Counted from the stretch's first letter, positions 8,261 to 17,425 are shown. The stretch is DNA of 64,000 nt from Paenibacillus sp. PL91 (GCF_012935325.2 NZ_JABBYG020000015.1:84741-148740), one strand, 5' to 3'. A program made the numbers and translations. The notes: a model not told the origin generated them from the letters alone.

Positions 8261-9187
8261 ATGCTTAAAGCGATTAGTATTCGGTTGTTTACCTCCTTGC
8301 TCGTCATTCTAGGCTCGCTCGTGCTCGTATTTGTCATCGTTTATCTGCTGCCGGGAGATCCGGTCATGTCTATGGTCGACCCAAGCACGGTGTCGCCCGA
8401 GGTGATTGCGAGCCTGCGCGCGCAACTTGGCGTTGATCGGCCGCTCTATGAACAGTTTGGCACTTATGTAGGGAAGGTTTTGCATGGGGATTTTGGCAAT
8501 TCAATCGTGAATGACGAGCCGGTGCTGCCCAAAATCATTGCGCATTTGCCGGCGACGCTTGCTTTGACGGCTGCAAGCTGCTTAATAGCAGCCGTTGTCG
8601 GCATTTGGCTCGGGGTGCTGTCCGCGATCCACCGCGACCGCTGGATCGACATAACAGCAAGAATAGTCGGGTTATTCGGCATCTCGATGCCAACCTTTTG
8701 GTCGGGCATTTTGCTCATTCTTATTTTCTCGATAACGCTCGACTGGTTTCCGGCAATGGGCTCGGAGGGCTGGAAGACGCTTGTGCTTCCGGCTGTCGGG
8801 CTTGGCATTGTTGGAGCGGGCTTCGTCGTTCGGCTCGTTCGCAACAGCATGCTTGAAGTGATCAACGAGCCCTTTATCGTAACGCTGAGAGCGAAGGGCG
8901 TCTCGGAGAAGCTTGTCATGTACCGGCATGCGCTTCGCAACGCGCTTATTCCAGCACTCACGATGATTGGCGTGCTTAGCGGCGAGCTTCTCGCGGGAAC
9001 CGTCGTCATCGAAACGGTATTCTCCCGGCAAGGAATCGGGAGAGTCATATCGGATGCGCTAATGTCCAAGGATTTGCCTGTCGTGCAGGGCGTCGTCTTT
9101 TTCTCGGCCATTATGTACGTCATCATCAATTTAATTGTGGACCTCTCCTACCGGATCATCGATCCGAGAGTAAGACGTTCGCAATAG
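8261..9187 (+). CDS. ABC importer permease, DppB/OppB type
   Basis: A six-helix inner-membrane permease of the binding-protein-dependent family. It opens with SIRLFTSLLVILGSLVLVFV and carries the family's LPGDP motif, then the EAA loop region around LRAKGVSEKLVMYRHALRNA, where the ATPase docks. Length (308 residues) is typical. I chose the ATG at 8261 with AGGAGG at 8249–8254; a GTG three bases earlier leaves too little spacing. It pairs with the next gene to form the translocation channel for the substrate bound by the preceding lipoprotein. Confidence 0.93.
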   Translation: MLKAISIRLFTSLLVILGSLVLVFVIVYLLPGDPVMSMVDPSTVSPEVIASLRAQLGVDRPLYEQFGTYVGKVLHGDFGNSIVNDEPVLPKIIAHLPATLALTAASCLIAAVVGIWLGVLSAIHRDRWIDITARIVGLFGISMPTFWSGILLILIFSITLDWFPAMGSEGWKTLVLPAVGLGIVGAGFVVRLVRNSMLEVINEPFIVTLRAKGVSEKLVMYRHALRNALIPALTMIGVLSGELLAGTVVIETVFSRQGIGRVISDALMSKDLPVVQGVVFFSAIMYVIINLIVDLSYRIIDPRVRRSQ

Positions 9188-9204
9188 GCAAAGGGGAGCT
9201 TAAC

Positions 9205-10098
9205 ATGAAGGAGACCGCCGTCGTCAAGCCGGCTTGGCCGCGAGTAAGGGCAGCGCGCCGCTTGGCGCCTAGAGGGGCTAAACTTAATGCATCCAACTTG
9301 CTTGTCTATATAGCCGGTTTTATCGTGATCTTCATCGTATTATGCGCGCTTATTCCGGATCATATCGCTCCTTATTCGCCAACTGAAATGATCATGACCG
9401 ATATTATGCTGCCGCCAAGCTTTACGCATTTGTTCGGCACGGATTATTATGGGCGCGATGTCTTTAGCGTAGTCGTCTACGGCAGCCGCGACTCGCTGAT
9501 GATCGGCTTGGCATCGGTTATCGTCGGCGGAGTTCTGGGTGCTTCGATTGGCGCGCTTTCAGGTTTTCTTGGCGGCATTTTCGATACGGTCATTATGGGC
9601 TTTATCGAGGTGTTAATGACGATTCCCGGCATATTATTCGCGCTCGCTATTGCGGCTGCGATGGGTCCGAGCTTGTTCAATGTTGTGCTGGCGGTTGCTC
9701 TATCGGCCGTTCCCGGCTATGCCAGAGTTTTCCGAGGGCAAATTATAAGCGTCAAGGGGCGCCCGTTCATTACGGCGGCTCGCTCGGTCGGCGCCGGCCA
9801 TTTGCGCATCTTTTTCCGCCATGTCCTGCCGAATGCTTGGTCGCCGCTGCTCGTGATGGCAACGATCGGCTTAGGAACCTCGATTCTCGTTGGATCGGGG
9901 CTTAGCTTCCTTGGGCTGGGAGTAATTAAGGAAATTCCCGATTGGGGTACGCTGCTGTCGCAAGGACGAGGCTATTTAACCGTTGCTTGGTGGATGTCCA
10001 CCTTCCCTGGCCTTGCGATTACCTTGCTTGTCTTGTCGGTCAATCTAATGGGCGACAAGCTTAGAGACCAAATCGATCCGAAGAAAAGCAGGGTTTAA
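9205..10098 (+). CDS. ABC importer permease, DppC/OppC type
   Basis: A 297-residue permease that begins with a basic cytoplasmic segment and one N-terminal helix. It continues with the DppC hallmark LFGTDYYGRDVFSVVVYGSR and the EAA loop TAARSVGAGHLRIFFRHVLPN. It is the second half of the import channel, 17 nt after the DppB-type gene and 14 nt before the fused ATPase. ATG at 9205 with AGGGGAG ahead. Nothing unusual was seen. Confidence 0.93.
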   Translation: MKETAVVKPAWPRVRAARRLAPRGAKLNASNLLVYIAGFIVIFIVLCALIPDHIAPYSPTEMIMTDIMLPPSFTHLFGTDYYGRDVFSVVVYGSRDSLMIGLASVIVGGVLGASIGALSGFLGGIFDTVIMGFIEVLMTIPGILFALAIAAAMGPSLFNVVLAVALSAVPGYARVFRGQIISVKGRPFITAARSVGAGHLRIFFRHVLPNAWSPLLVMATIGLGTSILVGSGLSFLGLGVIKEIPDWGTLLSQGRGYLTVAWWMSTFPGLAITLLVLSVNLMGDKLRDQIDPKKSRV

Positions 10099-10112
10099 GA
10101 GGAGGCATTCAT

Positions 10113-12146
10113 TTGAAAACATTGCTTGAAATTGAGCATCTGACCGTCAAGTTTGCTACTCCCAAAGGCTGGTTAACCGCGATCTCGGACGTGTCGCTTA
10201 GCATGAAGCCGGGCGAGACGGTATGTCTAGTCGGAGAATCCGGCAGCGGCAAGACGATTACTTCCAAATCGGTTATGCGTTTGATCGACTATGAGAACGG
10301 CGTTATCGCAAGCGGCGAGATGAAGCTGGACGGCATCGATCTTGTACGCACGCCTCAAAAAGGCATGCACACGCTGCGCGGCAAAAAAATGGCGATGGTG
10401 TTTCAGGAGCCGATGTCGGCCTTTGATCCGGTCTTCACAATCGGCAGCCAAATTGTGGAGGTCATTGTTGCCCATAAGCTAGGAAACCGCGAGAAGGCGC
10501 GGGAGCGTGCCATTCATTTGCTCGGCCGCGTCGGCATTCCCGAGCCGGAGCTGCGGATGAAGCAGTATCCGGGCGAGCTGTCCGGCGGAATGCTGCAGCG
10601 GGCAATGATAGCGATGGCACTCGCCTGCGGACCGGAGCTGCTTATCGCTGACGAGCCTACAACAGCGCTCGATATGACGATCCAAGCGCAAATTTTGCAG
10701 CTGCTGCAGGAGCTTAAGACAGAATTTAATATGTCGATTCTTCTTATTACGCATGACATGGGCATAGCTGCCGAAATGGCTGACCGCATCATTGTAATGT
10801 ATGCGGGTCAAGTCGTTGAGCAAGCGACAGCTGAGCAATTGTTTGAGCAACCTCATCATCCTTACACGCAAGGCTTGCTGCGATCCGTTACGACGCTGGA
10901 CAGCGATAGAGGCTCCAAGCTGTTCTCGATTGATGGAAGCATTCCGAATTTATTCGAGCTGCCGACAGGCTGCCGCTTCCACCCAAGATGCCCGCATGCA
11001 ACAGAGAAATGCATGAAGGAAAGCCCGCCTCTCTTTGATGTTAATGAACGCCAAGCGGCGTGCTGGCATGCAGAGGAGCTGGCGGAGGCGCAGGCTTGGA
11101 AGCATGCAGCTAAGGCAAGCGTTTCTTTATCGGCAACAGATATAAGGCAAGGCAGCCATGAAGCGCCGGAAGCGGCTTTTGCCGAAAATCTATTTGAAAT
11201 CGAAGGCTTGCGAAAATATTACCCGCTTGGAAAAAGCTTGCTGTCGCGCCAATCAGCTGCCATTCGCGCTGTCGATGACGTATCCTTCCAGATTCGCAAG
11301 GGGGAAACGTTTGGCCTAGTTGGCGAATCGGGCAGCGGCAAATCGACGCTCGGCCGCGTTATTATGCAGCTAGAGAGGGCAACGGCGGGCAAAGTGAGCT
11401 TTGCAGGGCAGCAGCTAACGGAGCTGAAGCCATCGCAGCTGCATGATGTGCGCAAGGACATGCAGATGATCTTTCAAGATCCCTACGGCTCGATGAATCC
11501 TCGCTGGCGAGTGGGTGATATCATAGGAGAACCGCTATCGATCCACACTTTGCTCAGCGCAGCGGAGAGACAATTGCGAATTGAAGAGCTGCTGCATGTT
11601 GTTGGCCTTAATCCATCCTGGCATTCGCGTTATCCGCATGAGTTTTCCGGCGGCCAGCGGCAGCGTATCGGCATCGCAAGAGCGATCGCGCTGCGTCCAT
11701 CCTTTGTGTTAGCCGATGAAGCGGTATCGGCGCTTGATGTATCGGTGCAAGCGCAAATCGTCAATTTGATGCAGGATTTGCAGCAAAGCCTTGGGCTGAC
11801 GTATTTATTCATTGCCCATGGCCTTCACGTAGTTAGACATATCTCGAACCGGATCGGGGTCATGTATTTAGGCAAGCTTGTAGAGATTGCCGATAGCGAG
11901 GAACTGTTTATGCACCCGGCGCATCATTATACGAAAGCGCTGATTGCCTCGATTCCTTGGCCGGACCCGTCCCGCAAGAGAGGGCTTCAAAGCATTAACG
12001 GCGAAATTCCGTCCCCCGCAAATCCCCCTTCAGGCTGTCGTTTTCATACCCGCTGCCCCGCAGCGACCGCGCTGTGCAAGAATGAGCAGCCGGAGCTGCA
12101 TGAGCTTGAACAAGGGCACTTTGTAGCATGTCATTACCCTGCTTAA
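10113..12146 (+). CDS. Fused double ATPase of the peptide/nickel-class importer (DppD–DppF fusion)
   Basis: One 677-residue chain holds two complete ABC ATPases. The first has Walker A GESGSGKTITSK, signature LSGGMLQR and Walker B LLIADEPTTALD. The second has GESGSGKSTLGR, FSGGQRQRIGIARA and FVLADEAVSALD, where alanine replaces the usual proline. Each half ends in the Cys-containing oligopeptide-transporter C-terminal motif (GCRFHPRCPHATEKC and GCRFHTRCPAATALC). Most relatives use separate DppD and DppF proteins; fused versions exist in some bacteria. The ~60-residue linker around residue 340 is Ala/Ser/Glu-rich. Start is TTG at 10113 with GAGGAGG ahead. It is the last gene of the operon, with a terminator just after. 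Confidence 0.93.
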   Translation: MKTLLEIEHLTVKFATPKGWLTAISDVSLSMKPGETVCLVGESGSGKTITSKSVMRLIDYENGVIASGEMKLDGIDLVRTPQKGMHTLRGKKMAMVFQEPMSAFDPVFTIGSQIVEVIVAHKLGNREKARERAIHLLGRVGIPEPELRMKQYPGELSGGMLQRAMIAMALACGPELLIADEPTTALDMTIQAQILQLLQELKTEFNMSILLITHDMGIAAEMADRIIVMYAGQVVEQATAEQLFEQPHHPYTQGLLRSVTTLDSDRGSKLFSIDGSIPNLFELPTGCRFHPRCPHATEKCMKESPPLFDVNERQAACWHAEELAEAQAWKHAAKASVSLSATDIRQGSHEAPEAAFAENLFEIEGLRKYYPLGKSLLSRQSAAIRAVDDVSFQIRKGETFGLVGESGSGKSTLGRVIMQLERATAGKVSFAGQQLTELKPSQLHDVRKDMQMIFQDPYGSMNPRWRVGDIIGEPLSIHTLLSAAERQLRIEELLHVVGLNPSWHSRYPHEFSGGQRQRIGIARAIALRPSFVLADEAVSALDVSVQAQIVNLMQDLQQSLGLTYLFIAHGLHVVRHISNRIGVMYLGKLVEIADSEELFMHPAHHYTKALIASIPWPDPSRKRGLQSINGEIPSPANPPSGCRFHTRCPAATALCKNEQPELHELEQGHFVACHYPA

Positions 12147-12149
12147 AAG

Positions 12150-12183
12150 CCGAGAGACTCCTTTGCTGGGGTTCTCGGTTTTT
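12150..12183 (+). terminator. Rho-independent terminator of the importer operon
   Basis: CCGAGA (12150–12155) pairs with TCTCGG (12173–12178), followed directly by a T run. Confidence 0.8.
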
Positions 12184-12281
12184 GTCGTCTGCGGGTAGGC
12201 ACATATGACTAAGGGACCATTGACGTGCTTAAAAATACCATGGTAACCTAATTCCATATGGAAACAATTGGAGGGATACTC

Positions 12282-13124
12282 TTGATTGAAATTCGCTTAT
12301 CGGTTGGCTATGACGAGTATGAAGAAGGTATTAGAATGTCTAGCTTGATCGAAAAATTGGCATCGAGCGAGGATGGCAAGCAGCTGTCTATACTAACGAT
12401 TGGCGATTGGGGTCAGGCGTATGAGAATTCTCCGGACAGCTTCATGGAAACGTTGATCAGCCATAAGGATGCTTTTCCTAACTTAACGAAACTATTTATT
12501 GGAGATATGGGCTTTGAGGAATGCGAGGTTTCCTGGATTAACCAGACGAATCTCTCTCCGCTGCTTGCGGCATTTCCGAATTTGCAGTCGTTATCGATAA
12601 AGGGCAGCCAAGAATTAAGCTTGCAGCCGCTCGTTCACGATAAGCTTCAGGAGCTGGTCATTATTTGCGGAGGGCTGCCGAAGTCGGTGCTTGAGGAAAT
12701 CACGAGCGCGAGGCTGCCTGAGCTGAAGAGGCTGGAGCTTTATTTGGGCGTAGAGGATTACGGCTTTGACGGCGGAATCGAGGATGTGCTGCCGCTGATG
12801 AAGGGGGATCTATTCCCGAACCTTAAATATTTGGGTTTAAAAGACAGCGAGATTCAGGACGAAATCGCGATTGCGATCGCGGATGCGCCAATTTTGGACC
12901 AATTGGATACGCTTGATCTCTCTTACGGCACGTTATCCGATGAAGGCGGGGCAGCGCTGCTTGCGAGCGAGCGCATTAAGAAGCTGAAGCATCTTAACCT
13001 AAGCTATCACTATATGTCGGGCGAGCTGCTGGAGCGCTGGAAGCAATCGGGCTTGTCGGTCGACGTGACCGATCAGCAGGAAGCGGATGAAGACGATTGG
13101 CGTTACCCATTTCTAACCGAGTGA
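12282..13124 (+). CDS. STM4015-family leucine-rich-repeat-like protein
   Basis: The 280-residue product has irregular leucine-rich repeats, seen as FPNLTKLFIGDMGF, FPNLQSLSIKG, LPELKRLELYLG, FPNLKYLGLKDSE and LDQLDTLDLSYG, each about 25–50 residues apart. It has no signal peptide and should be a cytosolic protein-binding scaffold. Similarity of content and position to the Salmonella STM4015 family is from memory of family naming, supported by the four following genes appearing in the STM4014–4011 order. The start is TTG at 12282 with GGAGGG at 12270–12275; an ATG at 12258 is in frame but upstream of that site. A weak promoter (TTGACG at 12220) may precede it. No molecular function is established. 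Confidence 0.75.
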   Translation: MIEIRLSVGYDEYEEGIRMSSLIEKLASSEDGKQLSILTIGDWGQAYENSPDSFMETLISHKDAFPNLTKLFIGDMGFEECEVSWINQTNLSPLLAAFPNLQSLSIKGSQELSLQPLVHDKLQELVIICGGLPKSVLEEITSARLPELKRLELYLGVEDYGFDGGIEDVLPLMKGDLFPNLKYLGLKDSEIQDEIAIAIADAPILDQLDTLDLSYGTLSDEGGAALLASERIKKLKHLNLSYHYMSGELLERWKQSGLSVDVTDQQEADEDDWRYPFLTE

Positions 13125-14350
13125 TGGGCAGCTATTCCTCAAACGGAGGCAGAGAGACTCCCTTTCTATTAATAGGGAATCCGGCAAACAAAAGGACAAA
13201 GGGTCTGCAGGCGGCAAGAAGCAAGCTGGGGCTGGCTCCGGCTGTTGTGCTCTCTTATGAGCAGCTGCTTAAGCGGAACGTGTACATACAAGACGTACTG
13301 CAACAAATGACAGGCGGCGGAGAGATCATCATACGGCTTGATGCGCCCGGAGAGGACCAGGCGGTTGAACGGGAGCTGATCGCTTGGGGAGCACCCGACC
13401 GCAGCGGTGACGATGTCTTCTGGTCTGCAAGCTCGCTGCCTGAGCGCATATCGATATCGGCGACGGACGCGCTTGCGCTTCCTCTCCAGCATGGACGAAT
13501 CTATTATCCGGCGCAGTGGTACCGTGGTTATTGCCGGTTTCTTGCCGCTATGCAGCGCGAGGTAAGGGCTTCGAAAATAGCCGTCCGCTGGGTCAATTCG
13601 CCAGGCAGCATCGCGAGCATGTTCGACAAAAGAAGCTGCTGGCAGCTGTTGTCCCGCCACGGCCTGCGCGTACCGGCATTGCCGGCGCCTGTTGGAGCGG
13701 TCAGAAGCTACGATGAGCTGCAAACGGCCATCTCTAGCAGCGGAATGAGGCGGCTATTCATCAAGCTCGCCTGCGGCTCCGGCGCTTCCGGCGTTATCGC
13801 TTACCAGATCAATCCGCGCACAGGCGATGAGCTTGCCATAACGACCATCGGCATTGAGGAGCATGCGGGAAGCAGCAGCTTTTACAATGCCGGCCTGCTG
13901 AGGCATTACCGAGAGCATTCCGATATTCGGCAAATCATTGACTGGGTATGCAGGGAAGGCGCGCATATCGAGCGCTGGATCGAGAAGGACAGCTTCGAGA
14001 GCAAGTCGTTTGACGTTCGCCAGCTCGTCGTGAACGGCGAGGCTTGCCATACGGTGCTGAGGCTGAGCAGCACGCCTATTACCAATCTGCATCTTCGCAA
14101 CGAGCGAAGGATGGATATCGACGGGATTCTATCCGCTGAGGTGAAGCAAGCGGTGAAGCTAACGTCAGAAGCCGCGCTCCGGGCATTTCCGGGCAGCACT
14201 GCGGCGGGCGTGGACGTGCTCGTTCAACGAGGCAGCGGACTTACCTATGCGATAGACATCAATCCATTTGGCGATCTGCTTTATGGCGCGGAGTATGAGG
14301 GGATGAACACCTATGAATGGCAAATGCGAGAGCTTCTCAGAAAGGAATAG
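13124..14350 (+). CDS. STM4014-family ATP-grasp-like protein
   Basis: The 408-residue product looks like an ATP-grasp enzyme, which joins a carboxylate to an amine or thiol via an acyl phosphate. RLFIKLACGSGASGV supplies the lysine and flexible glycine-rich loop. AAGVDVLVQRGSGLTYAIDI runs into NPFGD, the metal-binding Asp-x-Asn pattern at the end of the fold. The family assignment (STM4014) rests on this fold and gene order. The ATG at 13124 overlaps the stop of the preceding gene as TGATG with no clear ribosome site, so translation is probably coupled. An earlier in-frame codon at 13097 lies inside the STM4015 gene. Its substrate is unknown; an amide or peptide bond to a partner in this operon is a reasonable guess. 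Confidence 0.75.
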   Translation: MGSYSSNGGRETPFLLIGNPANKRTKGLQAARSKLGLAPAVVLSYEQLLKRNVYIQDVLQQMTGGGEIIIRLDAPGEDQAVERELIAWGAPDRSGDDVFWSASSLPERISISATDALALPLQHGRIYYPAQWYRGYCRFLAAMQREVRASKIAVRWVNSPGSIASMFDKRSCWQLLSRHGLRVPALPAPVGAVRSYDELQTAISSSGMRRLFIKLACGSGASGVIAYQINPRTGDELAITTIGIEEHAGSSSFYNAGLLRHYREHSDIRQIIDWVCREGAHIERWIEKDSFESKSFDVRQLVVNGEACHTVLRLSSTPITNLHLRNERRMDIDGILSAEVKQAVKLTSEAALRAFPGSTAAGVDVLVQRGSGLTYAIDINPFGDLLYGAEYEGMNTYEWQMRELLRKE

Positions 14351-14356
14351 CGACGA

Positions 14357-15142
14357 ATGCTGGATATGAACCAAATCGTGGGCGCCCACGATATTTTGAT
14401 GATCACGCTCGATACGCTGCGCTATGATGCGGCGAAGCTTGAGGAACCGAACTGTCCGAATCTTTGCGCTGGCGGAGGCTGGGAGAAGCGGCATTCGCCG
14501 GGCAGCTTTACTTACGCGGCCCATCATGCTTTTTTCGGCGGCTTTCTCCCGACGCCCGCGAACACGGATAAAGCTTCTCATGTTAGGCTGTTCCATACCA
14601 AAAATACAGGGCTCAAGACGCACCCTCATACATGGTTATTTGACGCTCCGGATCTCGTATCCGGCTTGCAGGAGGCTGGCTACCGGACGATCTGCATCGG
14701 AGGCGTCATTTTTTTTACGAAGAAAAATAAGCTTGCCAAGGTGCTTCCAAGTTATTTTCAAGAAAGCTATTGGAGAATGGCCTTTGGGGTGACCAATCCC
14801 CGCTCGACCGAGCATCAGGTGAACCATGCGCTGAAGCTGCTGGAGAAGGCAGACCCTGCTGAAAGACTGTTTTTGTTCATGAATATATCCGCCATGCACG
14901 GTCCTAATCACTACTTCGTTCCTGGCGCGAAAAAGGATTCTGTAGAGACGCAGCGTGCGGCGCTGCGGTATGTGGACAGCCAGCTTGGCGTATTGTTCGA
15001 AGCGATGCGGCGCCGGGGCAAAACGCTTTGCCTAGCGTTCTCCGATCATGGGACGGCATACGGCGAGGACGGCTACGAGGGACATCGTTTGGCGCATGAG
15101 GTCGTTTGGAACGTGCCTTATCGCGAGTTTATATTGGAATAA
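14357..15142 (+). CDS. STM4013-family sulfatase/alkaline-phosphatase-fold hydrolase
   Basis: The 261-residue product has the alkaline phosphatase superfamily metal sites. DILMITLDTLRYD supplies the first aspartate pair, SPGSFTYAAHHAFFGGFLPT supplies a Thr/Ser nucleophile candidate after the first strand, and LAFSDHGTAYGEDGYEGH gives the later Asp-His and the final His. Families with this fold hydrolyse phosphate or sulfate esters or transfer phospho-groups. There is no signal peptide, so it acts in the cytosol, unusual for a sulfatase. It has no Cys-x-Pro-x-Arg formylglycine motif, so it is not a classical sulfatase. It sits 6 nt after the ATP-grasp gene. Confidence 0.78.
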   Translation: MLDMNQIVGAHDILMITLDTLRYDAAKLEEPNCPNLCAGGGWEKRHSPGSFTYAAHHAFFGGFLPTPANTDKASHVRLFHTKNTGLKTHPHTWLFDAPDLVSGLQEAGYRTICIGGVIFFTKKNKLAKVLPSYFQESYWRMAFGVTNPRSTEHQVNHALKLLEKADPAERLFLFMNISAMHGPNHYFVPGAKKDSVETQRAALRYVDSQLGVLFEAMRRRGKTLCLAFSDHGTAYGEDGYEGHRLAHEVVWNVPYREFILE

Positions 15143-15156
15143 GGAGGGGAAGCAGC

Positions 15157-16515
15157 TTGCTGCACACATCATCGCAACAATCTTCTCCCGAGCAGCGGGA
15201 GCGGGAGCAGCGCTTTACGCAGGCCCCATACCGATCGTACCTGTATTCCTACCCGCACAAAACGGCTTATCGGGATTTGCACCCCGCGCAATCGCTGAAG
15301 GAGCTGTGGGAGCGGGATCAAACGGACTATCACTTTTTGTATATGCACATTCCTTTTTGCGGAGTGCGCTGCGGCTTTTGCAATTTATTTACGCTGCCGG
15401 ATCGGCGCGTGGATGTCCATGAGCAATATGTTGATGCGCTTCAGCGTCAAGCGGAGCAATGGGCGCCTTGGTTCCAAAATCGATCGTTCTCCAGATTCGC
15501 GATTGGCGGGGGAACGCCAACGCTGCTGGAAGCGAGCCAATTGAATAGGTTGTTCGACATTGCTGAGCATACGATGGGGCTTGATCCCATGCTGGCATCG
15601 ATATCGGTAGAAACGTCACCGGAAACGGTAACCGCAGATCGGATGCGCGTGCTGAAGGATAGGCTCGTTGACCGCGTCAGCATGGGTATCCAAAGCTTTG
15701 TAGAAGAGGAAGCCGCAGCTATCTACCGTCCGCAGAAGCCGCGGCTTGCGGAGGAATCGCTGGAAGCGCTGATGAGCTATCAATTTCCGCTCGTTAATGT
15801 AGATCTCATCTATGGCTTGCCTGGGCAAAATGCGGATACATGGCTGTACTCCCTCGAGAAGGCGATCAGCTACGGACCGGGCGAAATATTTATTTACCCG
15901 CTTTATACGCGCGAAAATACGATATTGAAGCCGGAGCAAATACGCAGCGCAGGTGACGATATTAGGCTCTCGCTCTATCATATCGCCCGTCAGCGTCTGG
16001 AGTCTGCGGGCTACAGGCAATATTCAATGAGACGCTTTGCTAAGGATAATCCTTTTGATCATAAGAACGTGCTGCCCTTCAGCTGCCAAGAGGAAGGCAT
16101 GGTCGGCCTCGGCTGCGGAGCCCGTTCCTACACGCGCGAGGTACATTATGCTTCACGATACGGCGTGAGCACGGCTGCTACAAGAAGCATCATTGAGGAT
16201 TACGTAACAGCCGAGCGCCACGATACGGCAGATTACGGCTTTATTTTGAGCGAAGCGGAGCAAAAGCGCAGGTATATTCTAAAGGCGCTGCTGCACCGGG
16301 AGGGACTTGAGCTGTCCGCATACGAAGGGCGTTTCGGGACTGATCTTCTAGGGGAGCAGCCCGATTTGGTGGAGCTGCTTGGCACCGGGCTAGCCGAGCT
16401 TGATGCAGGAATATTGCGGCTGACGACGGATGGCTTGGCTTATTCGGACGCCATCGGGGATGAGCTTATTTCGGGCGAGGTAAGAGAGCTGATGAACGGG
16501 TATATCCTCCGATGA
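15157..16515 (+). CDS. STM4012-family radical SAM protein (HemW/HemN-like)
   Basis: A 452-residue radical S-adenosylmethionine enzyme. The cluster-binding motif Cys-x3-Cys-x2-Cys is in YMHIPFCGVRCGFCNLF, followed by the SAM-binding GGGTPTLL and the HemN-like segment RVSMGIQSF, then VNVDLIYGLPGQ. The C-terminal winged-helix-like part contains KRRYILKALLH and is also HemN-like. Relatives act in haem trafficking or as coproporphyrinogen oxidases, but the STM4012 group is a separate family of unknown reaction. I chose TTG at 15157 with GGAGGGG at 15143–15149, because the in-frame codon at 15106 lies within the previous gene. It overlaps the next radical SAM gene by 4 nt, implying a two-enzyme module. 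Confidence 0.85.
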   Translation: MLHTSSQQSSPEQREREQRFTQAPYRSYLYSYPHKTAYRDLHPAQSLKELWERDQTDYHFLYMHIPFCGVRCGFCNLFTLPDRRVDVHEQYVDALQRQAEQWAPWFQNRSFSRFAIGGGTPTLLEASQLNRLFDIAEHTMGLDPMLASISVETSPETVTADRMRVLKDRLVDRVSMGIQSFVEEEAAAIYRPQKPRLAEESLEALMSYQFPLVNVDLIYGLPGQNADTWLYSLEKAISYGPGEIFIYPLYTRENTILKPEQIRSAGDDIRLSLYHIARQRLESAGYRQYSMRRFAKDNPFDHKNVLPFSCQEEGMVGLGCGARSYTREVHYASRYGVSTAATRSIIEDYVTAERHDTADYGFILSEAEQKRRYILKALLHREGLELSAYEGRFGTDLLGEQPDLVELLGTGLAELDAGILRLTTDGLAYSDAIGDELISGEVRELMNGYILR

Positions 16516-17384
16516 AGGCGATTCTCTATTACCGAGGTGCATTGTCATCCTGCAATTATGACTGTCCGTACTGTCCCTTCAGCAAAACGAAGGATAGCAA
16601 GGAGACGCTTGCGAAGGATAAGCAGCAGCTTCATGCCTTCATGGAATGGGTTCGGGAGCAAGGAGCAGCGGGTCATCAGCTGTCGATTTTCTTTAATCCG
16701 TACGGAGAAGCGCTTGTTCACCGCTGGTATCGCGATGCGATGATCGAGCTCTCCCATTTGGCGCATGTAGAAAAGGTGGCAGTGCAGACCAATTTATCCG
16801 TTAAGCTTGATTGGACGCAGCAGCTTGCGAAGGACAAAGCAGCGTTCTGGGTCACCTATCATCCCGGACAAACGAGCCAAGCTCATTTTCTCGGCCAGTG
16901 CATGAACCTGTATGAGCAGGGAATTCCATTCAGCGTAGGCTCGGTTGGCATTCGAAGCGCGTTTGACGCCATTGCGCAGCTGCGAAAGCTGCTCCCGGAG
17001 GATGTATACCTGTGGGTGAACGCCTTCAAGGATCGCAAAGCTTACTATACGGAGGATGAGGTTGCTTATTTAACGCAAATCGATCCTTACTTCGGGCTGA
17101 ATGTGCCCGATTACGACAGCCTTGGCAAGCCGTGCGGCGCAGGGGCAAATGTGTTTTACGTGCAGGGTGCCGGCATCGTCAAGCGCTGCTACAGCGATCG
17201 GAAGGTTATTGGGCATCTCTACCTTGACGGACTTACAGGCCTCGCTGGCGAGCGCTCCTGCAGGATGAAGAAATGCGGCTGTTACATCGGCTACATTCAT
17301 ATGCCGGAGCTAGAACTGGAGCGGGTTTATGGGGATAGCCTGCTGGAGCGAATACCTGTAGGGTATGCGCGGCTCGCATACTAG
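16512..17384 (+). CDS. STM4011-family radical SAM protein
   Basis: A 290-residue radical SAM enzyme. The Cys-x3-Cys-x2-Cys motif is in LSSCNYDCPYCPF, 14 residues from the start, and FFNPYGEAL corresponds to the glycine-rich SAM-binding strand. The C-terminal third carries a further cysteine set (KPCGAGANVFYV, IVKRCYSD, SCRMKKCGCYIG) resembling a SPASM/twitch domain that holds an auxiliary cluster, common in peptide-modifying enzymes. ATG at 16512 overlaps the upstream stop. It ends the operon at a strong terminator. No small precursor peptide gene was seen on either side, so a ribosomal-peptide product is not supported; the substrate may be the LRR protein or a metabolite. Confidence 0.85.
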   Translation: MKAILYYRGALSSCNYDCPYCPFSKTKDSKETLAKDKQQLHAFMEWVREQGAAGHQLSIFFNPYGEALVHRWYRDAMIELSHLAHVEKVAVQTNLSVKLDWTQQLAKDKAAFWVTYHPGQTSQAHFLGQCMNLYEQGIPFSVGSVGIRSAFDAIAQLRKLLPEDVYLWVNAFKDRKAYYTEDEVAYLTQIDPYFGLNVPDYDSLGKPCGAGANVFYVQGAGIVKRCYSDRKVIGHLYLDGLTGLAGERSCRMKKCGCYIGYIHMPELELERVYGDSLLERIPVGYARLAY

Positions 17385-17425
17385 AAGGGATGCTGCGAGT
17401 TGTCATTTCGGCAATAGTTAATAAA

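Noticed and set aside
8464..9129. Long open frame on the minus strand inside the DppB-type gene
   Set aside because: It is antisense to a clear permease gene, is Ser/Thr/Pro-rich without motifs, and has no ribosome site; it is a composition shadow. Similar antisense frames elsewhere were left out for the same reason.
14357..15142. Classical secreted sulfatase
   Set aside because: No signal peptide and no Cys/Ser-x-Pro-x-Arg modification motif; only the fold and metal residues fit.
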